A stretch of 64,000 bases of DNA from Nomia melanderi (taxonomy: Eukaryota > Arthropoda > Insecta > Hymenoptera > Halictidae). Location: NCBI RefSeq assembly GCF_051020985.1, contig NW_027475142.1, positions 434,001-498,000 on the forward strand. Direction: 5' to 3'. The notes under the pieces are model-generated. The model did no database searches and was not told the origin of the DNA. It saw only the letters and a list, made by a program, of their open reading frames with translations. Numbering within the stretch: position 1 is the first letter of the stretch; every line of letters starts with the position of its first letter. The position numbers and the translations under genes were made by a program. Positions 25,421 through 40,140 of this stretch are shown in pieces.

Positions 25421-27079
25421 CGAGATATCACCAGATATATATTGGATTTTTCCCCGACCCTGGGTGTCCGGCCCCATGAGACGGTGGTTTTCTCGGACCC
25501 TGGTGATCCGAGGTCGTTCCCGCTGCACAGATTCATTCGCAAGGGCCTCCTGCAGACAATGCACTTTGATTTATTGCGCTATCTGTAATAGCACCCGAGA
25601 TATCACCAGATATATATTTGATTTTTCCCTGACCCTGAGTGTCCGGCCCCATGAGATGGTGGTTTTCTCGTCCCCTGGTGGTCCGAGGTCGTTCCCGCTG
25701 CACAGATGCATGCACCAGGGCCTCCTGCAAATAATTCACTTTGGTTTATTGCGCTATCTCTAATAGCACCCGTGATTTCACCAGATATATATTTGATTTT
25801 TCCCTGACCCTGAGTGTCCGGCCCCATGAGACGGTGGTTTTCTCGGCCCCTGGTGGTCCGAGGTCGTTCCCGGTGAACAGATGCATGCGGCAGGGCCTCC
25901 TGCAGATAACTAACTTTGGTTTATTGCGCCATCTCTAATAGCACCCGAGATATCACCAGATATATATTGGATTTTTCCCTGACCCTGAGTGTCCGGCCCC
26001 ATGAGACGGTGGTCTTCTCGGCCCCCGGTGGCCCGAGGTCGTTCCCGCTGCACAGATTCATTCGCCAGGGCCTCCTGCAGATAATTCACTTTGGTTTATT
26101 GCGCTATCTCTAATAGCACCCGAGATATCACCAGATATATATTGGATTTTCCCCTGACCCTGAGTGTCCGGCCCCATGAGACTGTGGTTATCTCGGCCCC
26201 TGGTGGTCCAACGTCGTTCCTGCTGGCCAGATTCATGCGCCTGGGCCTCCTACAGACAATGCACTTTGATTTATTGCGCTATCTCAAATAGCACCCGAGA
26301 TATCACCAGATATATATTGGATTTTTCCCTGACCCTGAGTGTCCGGATCCATGAGACGGTGGTTTTCTCGGACCCTGGTGGTCCGAGGTCGTTCCCGCTG
26401 CACAGATTCATTCGCCTGGGCCTCCTACAGACAATGCACTTTGATTTATTGCGCTATCAGTAATAGCACCCGAGATATCACCAGATATATATTGGATTTT
26501 TCCCTGACCCTGAGTGTGCGGCTCCATGAGACGGTGATTTTCTCGGTCCCTGGTGGTCCGAGGTCGTTCCCGCTGCCCAGATTCATGCGCCAGGGCCTCC
26601 TACAGACAATGCACTTTAGGTTATTGCGCTATCTGTAATAGCACCCCAGATATCACCAGATATATGCTGGATTTTTACATGACCTTGGGTGACGGATTCC
26701 GAATATCTGTAATTTTCTCGGCCACTGGTGGTCCGAGGTCGTTCCTGCGGCACAGATTCATTCGCAAGGGCCTCCTACAGACAATGCACTTTGATTTAAT
26801 GCGCTATCTGTAATAGAACCCGAGATATCACCAGATATATATTGGATTTTTCCCTGACCCTGAGTGCCCGGCCCCATGCGTCGGTGGTTTTCTGGGCCCC
26901 TGGTGGTCAGAGATCGATCCCGCTGCACAGATTCATGCGCTAGGGCCTCCTGCAGACAATGCACTTTGATTTATTGCGCTATCTGTAATAGCACCCGAGA
27001 TATCACCAGATATATATTGGATTTTTCCCTGACCCTGAGTGTCCGGCCCCATGAGACGATGGTTTTCTCGGCCCCTGGT

Positions 27080-30000
27080 GGTCCGAGGTCGTTGCCGCTG
27101 CTCAGATTCATGCGCCAGGGCCTCCTGCAGATAATTCACTTTGGTTTATTGCGCTATCTCTAATAGCACCCGAGATATCACCAGGTATATATTGGATTCT
27201 TCCCTGACCCTGAGTGTCCGGCCCCATGAGACGGTGGTTTTCTCGGCCCCTGGTGGTCCGAGGTTGTTTCCGCTGCACAGATTCATGCGCCGGGGCCTAA
27301 TACAGACAATGCACTTTGATTTCTTGGGCTATCTGTAATAGCACCCGAGATATCACCAGATATATATTGGATTTTTCCCTGAGCCTGAGTGTCCGGCCCC
27401 ATGAGACGGTGGTTTTCTCGGCCCCTGGTGGTCCGACGTCGTTCCCGCTGCACAGAATCATGCGCCAGGGCCTCCTACAGACAATGCACTTTGATTTATT
27501 GCGCTATCTGTAATAGCACCCGAGATATCACCAGATATATATTGGATTTTCCCCTGACCCTGAGTGTCCGGCCCCATGTGTCGGTGGTTTTCTCGGCCCC
27601 TGGTGGTCCGAGGTCGATCCCGCTGCACAGATTCATGCGCCAGGGCCTCCTACAGACAATTCACTTTGATTTATTGCGCTATCTGTAATAGCACCCGAGA
27701 TGTCACCAGATATATACTGGATTTTTCCCTGACCCTGAGTGTGCGGCTCCATGAGACGGTGATTTTCTCGGTCCCTGTTGGTCCGAGGTCGTTCCCGCTG
27801 CCCAGATTCATGCGCCAGGGCCTCCTACAGACAATGCACTTTAGGTTATTGCGCTATCTGTAATAGCACCCCAGATATCACCAGATATATGCTGGATTTT
27901 TACATGACCTTGGGTGACGGATTCCGAATATCTGTAATTTTCTCGGCCCCTGGTGGTCCGAGGTCGTTCCCGCTGCACAGATTCATTCGCCTGGGCCTCC
28001 TACAGACAATGCACTTTGGTTTATTGCGCTATCTGTAATAGCACCCGAGATATCACCAGATATATATTGGATTTTTCCCTGACCCTGAGTGTCCGGCTCC
28101 ATGAGACGGTGATTTTCTCGTCCCCTGGTGGTCCGACGTCGTTCCCGCTGCCCAGATTCATGCGCCAGGGCCTCCTACAGACAATGCACTTTGGTTTATT
28201 GCGCTATCTGTAATAGCACCCGAGATATCGCCAGATATTTGCTGGATTTTTACATGACCTTGGGTGACGGATTCCGAATATCTGTAATTTTCTCGGCCAC
28301 TGGTGGTCCGAGGTCGTTCCTGCGGCACAGATTCATTCGCAACGGCCTCCTGCAGACAATGCACTTTGATTTATTGCGCTATCTGTAATAGCACCCGAGA
28401 TATCACCAGATATATATTGGATTTTTCCCTGACCCTGAGTGTCCGGCCCCATGAGACGGTGGTTTTCTCGGCCCCTGGTGGTCCGAGGTCGTTCCCGCTG
28501 CACAGATTCATGCGCCAGGGCCTCCTGCAGATAATTCACTTTGGTTTATTGCGCTATCTCTAATAGCACCCGAGATATCACCAGGTATATATTGGATTCT
28601 TCCCTGACCCTGAGTGTCCGGCCCCATGAGACGGTGGTTTTCTCGGCCCCTGGTGGTCCGAGGTCGTTCCCGCTGCACAGATTCAAGCGCCGGGGCCTAA
28701 TACAGACAATGCACTTTGATTTATTGCGCTATCTGTAATAGCACCCGAGATATCACCAGATATATACTGGATTTTTCCCTGGCCCTGAGTGTCCGGCCCC
28801 ATGAGACGGTGGTTTTCTCGGCCCCTGGTGGTTCGAGGTCGTTCCCGCTGCACAGATTCATGCGCCAGGGCCTCCTGCAGATAATTCACTTTGGTTTATT
28901 GCGCCATCTCTACTAGCACCCGAGATATCACCCGATATATATTGGATATTTCCCTGACCCTGAGTGTCCGGCCCCATGTGTCGGTGGTTTTCTCGGCCCC
29001 TGGTGGTCCCAGGTCGTTCCCGCTGCACAGATTCATGCGCCAGGGCCTCCTACAGACAATGCACCTTGATTTATTGTTCTATGTGTAATATAACCCGAGA
29101 TATCACCAGAAATATATTGGATTTTTCCCTGACCCTAAGTGTCCGGCCCCATGAGACGGTTGTTGTCTCGGCCCCTGGTGGTCCGAGGTCGATCCCGCTG
29201 CACAGATTCATGCGCCAGGGTCTCCTACAGACAATGCACTTTGATTTATTGCGCTATCTGTAATAGCACCCGAGATATCACCAGATATATATTGGATTTT
29301 CCCCTGACCCTGAGTGTCAGGCGCCATGAGACCGTGGTTTTCTTGGCCCCTGGTGGTCCGAGGTCGTTCCCGCTGCCCAGATTCATGCGCCAGGGCCTCC
29401 TACAGACAATGCACTTTAGGTTATTGCGCTATCTGTAATAGCACCCCAGATATCACCAGATATATGCTGGATTTTTACATGACCTTGGGTGACGGATTCC
29501 GAATATCTGTAATTTTCTCGGCCACTGGTGGTCCGAGGTCGTTCCTGCGGCACAGATTCATTCGCAAGGGCCTCCTACAGACAATGCACTTTGATTTAAT
29601 GCGCTATCTGTAATAGAACCCGAGATATCACCAGATATATATTGGATTTTTCCCTGACCCTGAGTGCCCGGCCCCATGCGTCGGTGGTTTTCTCGGCCCC
29701 TGGTGGTCAGAGGTCGTTCCCGCTGCACAGATTCATGCGCCAGGGCCTCCTGCAGATAATTCACTTTGGTTTATTGCGCTATCTCTAATAGCACCCGAGA
29801 TATCACCAGGTATATATTGGATTCTTCCCTGACCCTGAGTGTCCGGCCCCATGAGACGGTGGTTTTCTCGGCCCCTGGTGGTCCGAGGTTGTTTCCGCTG
29901 CACAGATTCATGCGCCGGGGCCTAATACAGACAATGCACTTTGATTTCTTGGGCTATCTGTAATAGCACCCGAGATATCACCAGATATATATTGGATTTT

Positions 30001-32940
30001 TCCCTGAGCCTGAGTGTCCGGCCCCATGAGACGGTGGTTTTCTCGGCCCCTGGTGGTCCGACGTCGTTCCCGCTGCACAGAATCATGCGCCAGGGCCTCC
30101 TACAACAATGCACTTTGATTTATTGCGCTATCTGTAATAGCACCCGAGATATCACCAGATATATATTGGATTTTCCCCTGACCCTGAGTGTCCGGCCCCA
30201 TGTGTCGGTGGTTTTCTCGGCCCCTGGTGGTCCGAGGTCGATCCCGCTGCACAGATTCATGCGCCAGGGCCTCCTACAGACAATTCACTTTGATTTATTG
30301 CGCTATCTGTAATAGCACCCGAGATGTCACCAGATATATACTGGATTTTTCCCTGACCCTGAGTGTGCGGCTCCATGAGACGGTGATTTTCTCGGTCCCT
30401 GTTGGTCCGAGGTCGTTCCCGCTGCCCAGATTCATGCGCCAGGGCCTCCTACAGACAATGCACTTTAGGTTATTGCGCTATCTGTAATAGCACCCCAGAT
30501 ATCACCAGATATATGCTGGATTTTTACATGACCTTGGGTGACGGATTCCGAATATCTGTAATTTTCTCGGCCCCTGGTGGTCCGAGGTCGTTCCCGCTGC
30601 ACAGATTCATTCGCCTGGGCCTCCTACAGACAATGCACTTTGGTTTATTGCGCTATCTGTAATAGCACCCGAGATATCACCAGATATATATTGGATTTTT
30701 CCCTGACCCTGAGTGTCCGGCTCCATGAGACGGTGATTTTCTCGTCCCCTGGTGGTCCGACGTCGTTCCCGCTGCCCAGATTCATGCGCCAGGGCCTCCT
30801 ACAGACAATGCACTTTGGTTTATTGCGCTATCTGTAATAGCACCCGAGATATCGCCAGATATTTGCTGGATTTTTACATGACCTTGGGTGACGGATTCCG
30901 AATATCTGTAATTTTCTCGGCCACTGGTGGTCCGAGGTCGTTCCTGCGGCACAGATTCATTCGCAACGGCCTCCTGCAGACAATGCACTTTGATTTATTG
31001 CGCTATCTGTAATAGCACCCGAGATATCACCAGATATATATTGGATTTTTCCCTGACCCTGAGTGTCCGGCCCCATGAGACGGTGGTTTTCTCGGCCCCT
31101 GGTGGTCCGAGGTCGTTCCCGCTGCACAGATTCATGCGCCAGGGCCTCCTGCAGATAATTCACTTTGGTTTATTGCGCTATCTCTAATAGCACCCGAGAT
31201 ATCACCAGGTATATATTGGATTCTTCCCTGACCCTGAGTGTCCGGCCCCATGAGACGGTGGTTTTCTCGGCCCCTGGTGGTCCGAGGTCGTTCCCGCTGC
31301 ACAGATTCAAGCGCCGGGGCCTAATACAGACAATGCACTTTGATTTATTGCGCTATCTGTAATAGCACCCGAGATATCACCAGATATATACTGGATTTTT
31401 CCCTGGCCCTGAGTGTCCGGCCCCATGAGACGGTGGTTTTCTCGGCCCCTGGTGGTTCGAGGTCGTTCCCGCTGCACAGATTCATGCGCCAGGGCCTCCT
31501 GCAGATAATTCACTTTGGTTTATTGCGCCATCTCTACTAGCACCCGAGATATCACCCGATATATATTGGATATTTCCCTGACCCTGAGTGTCCGGCCCCA
31601 TGTGTCGGTGGTTTTCTCGGCCCCTGGTGGTCCCAGGTCGTTCCCGCTGCACAGATTCATGCGCCAGGGCCTCCTACAGACAATGCACCTTGATTTATTG
31701 TTCTATGTGTAATATAACCCGAGATATCACCAGAAATATATTGGATTTTTCCCTGACCCTAAGTGTCCGGCCCCATGAGACGGTTGTTGTCTCGGCCCCT
31801 GGTGGTCCGAGGTCGATCCCGCTGCACAGATTCATGCGCCAGGGTCTCCTACAGACAATGCACTTTGATTTATTGCGCTATCTGTAATAGCACCCGAGAT
31901 ATCACCAGATATATGTTGGATTTTCCCCTGACCCTGAGTGTCAGGCGCCATGAGACCGTGGTTTTCTTGGCCCCTGGTGGTCCGAGGTCGTTCCCGCTGC
32001 CCAGATTCATGCGCCAGGGCCTCCTACAGACAATGCACTTTAGGTTATTGCGCTATCTGTAATAGCACCCCAGATATCACCAGATATATGCTGGATTTTT
32101 ACATGACCTTGGGTGACGGATTCCGAATATCTGTAATTTTCTCGGCCACTGGTGGTCCGAGGTCGTTCCTGCGGCACAGATTCATTCGCAAGGGCCTCCT
32201 ACAGACAATGCACTTTGATTTAATGCGCTATCTGTAATAGAACCCGAGATATCACCAGATATATATTGGATTTTTCCCTGACCCTGAGTGCCCGGCCCCA
32301 TGCGTCGGTGGTTTTCTCGGCCCCTGGTGGTCAGAGGTCGTTCCCGCTGCACAGATTCATGCGCCAGGGCCTCCTGCAGATAATTCACTTTGGTTTATTG
32401 CGCTATCTCTAATAGCACCCGAGATATCACCAGGTATATATTGGATTCTTCCCTGACCCTGAGTGTCCGGCCCCATGAGACGGTGGTTTTCTCGGCCCCT
32501 GGTGGTCCGAGGTTGTTTCCGCTGCACAGATTCATGCGCCGGGGCCTAATACAGACAATGCACTTTGATTTCTTGGGCTATCTGTAATAGCACCCGAGAT
32601 ATCACCAGATATATATTGGATTTTTCCCTGAGCCTGAGTGTCCGGCCCCATGAGACGGTGGTTTTCTCGGCCCCTGGTGGTCCGACGTCGTTCCCGCTGC
32701 ACAGAATCATGCGCCAGGGCCTCCTACAACAATGCACTTTGATTTATTGCGCTATCTGTAATAGCACCCGAGATATCACCAGATATATATTGGATTTTCC
32801 CCTGACCCTGAGTGTCCGGCCCCATGTGTCGGTGGTTTTCTCGGCCCCTGGTGGTCCGAGGTCGATCCCGCTGCACAGATTCATGCGCCAGGGCCTCCTA
32901 CAGACAATTCACTTTGATTTATTGCGCTATCTGTAATAGC
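27080..32940 (+). repeat. Higher-order repeat: second, different 15-mer (2625/2624 bp), about 2.2 copies
   Basis: Units begin near 27141, 29766 and 32390. The first step is 2625 bp, exactly fifteen monomers; the second is 2624 bp because copies two and three share a 1-bp deletion (CTCCTACAACAATG near 30103 and 32727, against CTACAGACAATG near 27478). Marker variants in order are TTTCTTGGGCTATC, CACAGAATCATGCGCC, CCCTGTTGGTCC, two type-B monomers 350 bp apart, ATTCAAGCGCCGGGGCC and the CTACTAGC monomer. An A/G difference (ATATATTGG near 29290, ATATGTTGG near 31915) separates copies. The third copy diverges at about 32940. The monomer composition differs from the 15-mer at 5-10 kb. Confidence 0.9.
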
Positions 32941-35386
32941 ACCCGAGATATCACCAGATATATGTTGGATTTTCCCCTGACCCTGAGTGTCAGGCGCCAT
33001 GAGACGGTGGTTTTCTTGGCCCCTGGTGGTCCGAGGTCGTTCCCGCTGCACAGATGCATGCGCCAGGGCCTCCTACAGATAATTCACTTTGGTTTATTGC
33101 GCTATCTCTAATAGCACCCGAGATATCACCAGATATATATTGGATTTTCCCCTGACCCTGAGTGTCCGGCCCCGTGAGTCGGTGGTTTTCTCGGCCCCTG
33201 GTGGTCCTAGGTCGTTCCCGCTGCCCAGATTCATGCGCCAGGGCCTCCTACAGACAATGCACTTTGGTTTATTGCGCTATCTCTAATAGCACCCGAGATA
33301 TCACCAGATATATATTGGATTTTTCCCTGACCCTGAGTGTCCGGCGCCATGAGACGGTGGCTTTCTTGGCCCCTGGTGGTCCGAGGTCGTTCCCGCTGCA
33401 CAGATGCATGCGCCAGGGCCTCCTACAGACAATGCACTTTGGTTTATTGCGCTATCTGTAATAGCACCCGAGATATCACCAGATATATATTGGATTTTCC
33501 CCTGACCCTGAGTGTCCGGACCCATGAGACGGTGGTTTTCTCGGCCCCTGGTGGTCTGAGGTCGTTCCCGCTGCACAGATTCATTCGCCTGGGCCTCCTA
33601 CAGACAATGCACTTTGGTTTATTGCGCTATCTGTAATAGCACCCGAGATATCACCAGATATATATTGGATTTTTCCCCGACCCTGAGTGTCCGGCCCCAT
33701 GAGACGGTGGTTTTCTCGGCCCCTGGTGGTCCGAGGTCGTTCCCGCTGCCCAGATTCATGCGCCAGGGCCTCCTACAGACAATGCACTTTAGGTTATTGC
33801 GCTATCTCTAATAGCACCCGAGATATCACCAGATGTATGCTGGATTTTTACATGACCTTGGGCGACGGATTCCGAATATCTGTAATTTTCTCGGCCCTTG
33901 GTGGTCCGAGGTCGTTCCCGCTGCACAGATTCATGCGCCAGGGCCTCCTGCAGACAATGCACTTTGATTTATTGCGCTATCTCTAATAGCACCCGAGATA
34001 TCACCAGATATATATTGAATTTTTCCCTGACCCCGACAGTCCGACCCCATGAGACGGTGGTTTTCTCGGCCCCTGGTGTTCCGAGGTCGATCCGGCTGAA
34101 CAGATTCATGCGCCAAGGCTTCCTGCAGGCAATTCACTTTGGTTTATTGCGCGATCTCTAATAGCACCCGAGATATCACCAGATGTATGCTGGATTTTTA
34201 CATGACCTTGGGCGACGGATTCCGAATATCTGTAATTTTCTCGGCGCCTGGTGGTCCGAGGTCGTTCCTGCTGCACAAATTCATTCGCCAGGACCTCCTG
34301 CAGATAATTCGCTTTGATTTATTCCGCTATCTCTAATAGCACCCGAGATATCACCAGATATATATTGGATTTTTCCATGACCCTGAGTGTCCGGCCCCAT
34401 GAGACGGTTGTTTTCTCGGCCCCTGCTGGTCCGAGGTCGTTCCCGCTGCACAGATTCATGCGCCAGGGCCTCCTACAGACAATGCACTTTGATTTATTGC
34501 GCTATCTGTAATAGCACCCGAAATATCACCAGATATATATTGGATTGTTCCCTGACCCTGAGTGTCCGACCCCATGAGACGGTCGTTTTCTCGGCCCCTG
34601 GTGGTCCGAGGTCGCTCCCGCTGCACAGATTCATTCGCCAGTGCCTCCTACAGACAATGCACTTTGATTTATTGCGCTATCTCTAATAGCACCCGAGATA
34701 TCACCAGATATATATTGGATTTTTCCCTGACCCTGAGTGTCCGGCGCCATGAGACGGTGGTTTTCTTGGCCCCTGGTGGTCCGAGGTCGTTCCCGCTGCA
34801 CAGATGCATGCGCCAGGGCCTCCTGCAGATAATTCACTTTGGTTTATTGCGCTATCTCTAATAGCACCCGAGATATCATCAGATATATATTGGATTGTTC
34901 CCTGACCCTGAGTGTCCGACCCCATGAGACGGTCGTTTTCTCGGCCCCTGGTGGTCCGAGGTCGCTCCCGCTGCACAGATTCATTCGCCAGTGCCTCCTA
35001 CAGACAATGCACTTTGATTTATTGCGCTATCTCTAATAGCACCCGAGATATCACCAGATATATATTGGATTTTTCCCTGACCCTAACAGTCCGGCCCCAT
35101 GAGACGGTGATTTTCTCGGCCCCTGGTTGTCCGAGGTCGATCCCGCTGCACAGATTCATGGGCCAGGGCCTCCTGCAGACAATGCACTTTGATTTATTGC
35201 GCTATCTCTAATAGCACCCGAGATATCACCATATATATATTGGATTTTCCCCTGACAATGAGTGTCCGGCCCCATGAGACGGTAGTTTTCTCGGCCCCTG
35301 GTGGTCCCAGGTCGTTCCCACTGCACAGATTCATGCGCTAGGGCCTCCTGCAGACAATGCACTTTGATTTATTGCGCTATCTGTAA

Positions 35387-37490
35387 TAGCACCCGAGATA
35401 TCAGCAGATATCTATTGGATTTTTCCATGACCCTGAGTGTCCGACCCCATGAGACGGTGGTTTTCTCGGCCCCTGGTGGTCCGAGGTCGTGCCCGCTGCA
35501 CAGATTCATGCGCCAGGGCCTCCTACAGGCAATGCACTTTGATTTATTGCGCTATCTGTAATAGCACCCGAGATATCACCAGATATATATTGGATTTTTC
35601 CCTGACCCTGAGTGTCCGGCCCCATGAGACGGTGATTTTCTCGGCCCCTGGTGGTCCGAGGTCGATCCCGCTGCACAGATTCATGCGCCAGGGCCTCCTG
35701 CAGACAATGAACTTTGATTTATTTCGCTATCCCTAATAGCACCCGAGATATCACCAGATGTATATGGGATTTTTCCCCGACCCTGAGTTTCCGCCCCCAT
35801 GAGACGGTGGTTTTCTCGTCCCCTGGTGGACCTAGGTCGATCCCGCTGTACAGATTCACGCTCCAGGGCCTCCTACAGACAATGCACTTTGATTTATTGC
35901 GCTATCAGTAATAGCACCCGAGATATCACCAGATATATATTGGATTTTCCCCTGACCCTGAGTCTCTCACCCCATGAGACGGTGGTTTTCTCGGCCCCTG
36001 CTGGTCCGAGGTCGTTCCCGCTGCACAGATTCATGCGCCAGGGCCCCCTGCAGATAATTCACTTTGATTTATTGCGCTATCTCTAATAGCACCCGAGATA
36101 TCACCAGATATATATTGGATTTTTCCTTGACCCTGACAGTCCGGCCCCATGTGTCGATGGTTTTCTCGGTCCCTCGTGGTCCGAGGTAGATCCCGCTGCA
36201 CAGATTCATGCGCCTGGGCCCCATGCAGATAATTCACTTTGATTTATTCCGCTATCTCTAATAACACCCGAGATATCACCAGATATATATTGGATTTTTC
36301 CCTGACCCTGAGTCTCTCACCCCATGAGACGGTGGTTTTCTCCGCCCCTGCTGGTCCGAGGTCGTTCCCGCTGCACAGATTCATGCGCCAGGGCCCCCTG
36401 CAGATAATTCACTTTGATTTATTGCGCTATCTCTAATAGCACCCGAGATATCACCAGATATATATAGGATTTTTCCCTGTCCCTGACAGTCCGGCCCCAT
36501 GAGACGGTGACTTTCTCGGCCCCTGGTGGTCCGAGGTCGATCCCGCTGCACAGATTCATGCGCCAGGGAGTCCTACAGACAATGCACTTTGATTTATTGC
36601 GCTATCTGTAATAGCACCCGAGATATCACCATATATATATTGGATTCTCCCCTGACATTGAGTGCCAGGCCCCATGAGACGGTGATTTTCTCGGCCCCTG
36701 GTGGTCCGAGGTCGATCACGCTGCACAGATTCATGCGCCAGGGCCTCCTACAGACAGTGCACATTGATTTATTGCGCTATCTGTAATAGCACCCGAGATA
36801 TCAGCAGATATCTATTGGATTTTTCCATGACCCTGAGTGTCCGACCCCATGAGACGGTGTTTTCTCGGCCCCTGGTGGTCCGAGGTCGTGCCCGCTGCAC
36901 AGATTCATGCGCCAGGGCCTCCTACAGGCAATGCACTTTGATTTATTGCGCTATCTGTAATAGCACCCAAGATATCACCATATATATATATTGGATTTTT
37001 CCCTGACCCTGAGTGTCCGGCCCCATGAGACGGTGATTTTCTCGGCCCCTGGTGGTCCGAGGTCGATCCCGCTGCACAGATTCATGCGCCAGGGCCTCCT
37101 GCAGACAATGAACTTTGATTTATTGCGCTATCTGTAATAGCACCCGAGATATCACCAGATATATATTGGATTTTCCCCTGACCCTGAGTGGCCGGCCCCA
37201 TGAGACGGTAGTTTTCTCGGCCCCTGGTGGTCCGAGGTCGTTCCCGCTGCACAGATTCATGCGCCAGGGCCTCCTACAGACAATGCACTTTGGTTTATTG
37301 CGCTATCTCTAATAGCACCCGAGATATCACCAGATGTATGCTGGATTTTTACATGACCTTGGGCGACGGATTCCGAATATCTGTAATTTTCTCGGCGCCT
37401 GGTGGTCCGAGGTCGTTCCTGCTGCACAAATTCATTCGCCAGGACCTCCTGCAGATAATTCGCTTTGATTTATTCCGCTATCTCTAATAG
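35387..37490 (+). repeat. Satellite block shared with 14.2-15.4 kb and 50.9-53.1 kb
   Basis: The start matches 14215-15375 at an offset of 21172 bp, with the same order of GATATCTATTGG, GATGTATATGGG, CTGTACAGATTCACG and GTCTCTCACCCC variants. From about 35815 it also matches 50866-52040 at an offset of 15051 bp, including a TA-expanded monomer (36979 and 52030). The second copy then holds three additional monomers before agreement resumes (37115 with 52692, offset 15577). The blocks are dispersed rather than tandem. Confidence 0.82.
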
Positions 37491-37674
37491 CACCCGAGAT
37501 ATCACCAGATATATATTGGATTTTTCCATGACCCTGAGTGTCCGGCCCCATGAGACGGTGGTTTTCTCGGCCCCTGCTGGTCCGAGGTCGTTCCCGCTGC
37601 ACAGATTCATGGGCCAGGGCCTCCTACAGACAATGCACTTTGATTTATTGCGCTATCTGTAATAGCACCCGAAA

Positions 37675-40140
37675 TATCACCAGATATATATTGGATTGTT
37701 CCCTGACCCTGAGTGTCCGACCCCATGAGACGGTCGTTTTCTCGGCCCCTGGTGGTCCGAGGTCGCTCCCGCTGCACAGATTCATTCGCCAGTGCCTCCT
37801 ACAGACAATACACTTTGATTTATTGCGCTATCTCTAATAGCACCCGAGATATCACCAGATATATATTGGATTTTTCCCTGACCCTAACAGTCCGGCCCCA
37901 TGAGACGGTGATTTTCTCGGCCCCTGGTTGTCCGAGGTCGATCCCGCTGCACAGATTCATGCGCCAGGGCCTCCTGCAGACAATGCACTTGGATTTATTG
38001 CGCTATCTCTAATAGCACCCGAGATATCACCATATATATATTGGATTTTCCCCTGACAATGAGTGTCCGGCCCCATGAGACGGTAGTTTTCTCGGCCCCT
38101 GGTGGTCCCAGGTCGTTCCCACTGCACAGATTCATGCGCTAGGGCCTCCTGCAGACAATGCACTTTTATTTATTGCGCTATCTCTAATAGCACCCGAGAT
38201 ATCACCAGATATATATTGGATTTTCTCCTGACCCTAACAGTCCGGCCCCATGAGACGGTGATATTCTCGGCCCCTGGTGGTCCGAGGTCGATCCCGCTGC
38301 ACAGATCCATGCGCCAGGGCCTCCTGCAGACAATGCACGTTGATTTACTTCGCTATCCCTAATAGCACCCGAGATATCACCAGATATATATTGGATTTTT
38401 CCCTGACCCTGAGTGTCCGGCTCCATGAGACGGTGATTTTCTCGTCCCCTGGTGGTCCGACGCCGTTCCCGCTGCCCAGATTCATGCGCCAGGGCCTCCT
38501 ACAGACAATGCGCTTTGGTTTATTGCGCTATCTGTAATAGCACCCGAGATATCACCAGATATATGCTGGATTTTTACATGACCTTGGGTGACGGATTCCG
38601 AATATCTTTAATTTTCTCGGCCACTGGTGGTCCGAGGTCGTTCCTGCGGCACAGATTCATTCGCCAGTGCCTCCTACAGACAATGCACTTTGATTTATTG
38701 TGCTATCTGTAATAGCACCCGAGATATCACCAGATATATATTGGATTTTTCCCTGACCCTGAGTGTCCGGCGCCATGAGACGGTGGTTTTCTTGGCCCCT
38801 GGTGGTCCGAGGTCGTTCCCGCTGCACAGATGCATGCGCCAGGGCCTCCTGCAGATAATTCACTTTGGTTTATTGCGCTATCTCTAATAGCACCCGAGAT
38901 ATCACCAGATATATATTGGATTGTTCCCTGACCCTGAGTGTCCGACCCCATGAGACGGTCGTTTTCTCGGCCCCTGGTGGTCCGAGGTCGCTCCCGCTGC
39001 ACAGATTCATTCGCCAGTGCCTCCTACAGACAATGCACTTTGATTTATTGCGCTATCTCTAATAGCACCCGAGATATCACCAGATATATATTGGATTTTT
39101 CCCTGACCCTAACAGTCCGGCCCCATGAGACGGTGATTTTCTCGGCCCCTGGTTGTCCAAGGTCGATCCCGCTGCACAGATTCATGCGCCAGGGCCTCCT
39201 GCAGACAATGCACTTTGATTTATTGCGCTATCTCTAATAGCACCCGAGATATCACCATATATATATTGGATTTTCCCCTGACAATGAGTGTCCGGCCCCA
39301 TGAGACGGTAGTTTTCTCGGCCCCTGGTGGTCCCAGGTCGTTCCCACTGCACAGATTCATGCGCTAGGGCCTCCTGCAGACAATGCACTTTGATTTATTG
39401 CGCTATCTCTAATAGCACCCGAGATATCACCAGATATATATTGGATTTTCCCCTGACCCTAACAGTCCGGCCCCATGAGACGGTGATATTCTCGGCCCCT
39501 GGTGGTCCGAGGTCGATCCCGCTGCACAGATTCATGCGCCAGGGCCTCCTGCAGACAATGCACGTTGATTTATTTCGCTATCCCTAATAGCACCCGAGAT
39601 ATCACCAGATATATATTGGATTTTTCCCTGACCCTGAGTGTCCGGCTCCATGAGACGGTGATTTTCTCGTCCCCTGGTGGTCCGACGCCGTTCCCGCTGC
39701 CCAGATTCATGCGCCAGGGCCTCCTACAGACAATGCGCTTTGGTTTATTGCGCTATCTGTAATAGCACCCGAGATATCACCAGATATATGCTGGATTTTT
39801 ACATGACCTTGGGTGACGGATTCCGAATATCTTTAATTTTCTCGGCCACTGGTGGTCCGAGGTCGTTCCTGCGGCACAGATTCATTCGCCAGTGCCTCCT
39901 ACAGACAATGCACTTTGATTTATTGCGCTATCTGTAATAGCACCCGAGATATCACCAGATATATATTGGATTTTTCCCTGACCCTGAGTGTCCGGCGCCA
40001 TGAGACGGTGGTTTTCTTGGCCCCTGGTGGTCCGAGGTCGTTCCCGCTGCACAGATGCATGCGCCAGGGCCTCCTGCAGATAATTCACTTTGGTTTATTG
40101 CGCTATCTCTAATAGCACCCGAGATATCACCAGATATATA
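37675..40140 (+). repeat. Higher-order repeat: 7-mer of 1225 bp, two copies
   Basis: About 37675-38899 recurs at 38900-40124 with an offset of exactly 1225 bp. Markers in order are TTGGATTGTTCCC with GAGACGGTCG, CCCTAACAGTCC, ATGAGTGTCC with TTCCCACTGC, CGGTGATATTCTCGG, a monomer with CCGACGCCG, one type-B monomer with ATCTTTAATTTTC, and a SphI-containing GATGCATGCGCC monomer. Each unit holds exactly one type-B monomer. The same opening monomers also occur at about 34540-35360. Confidence 0.88.
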
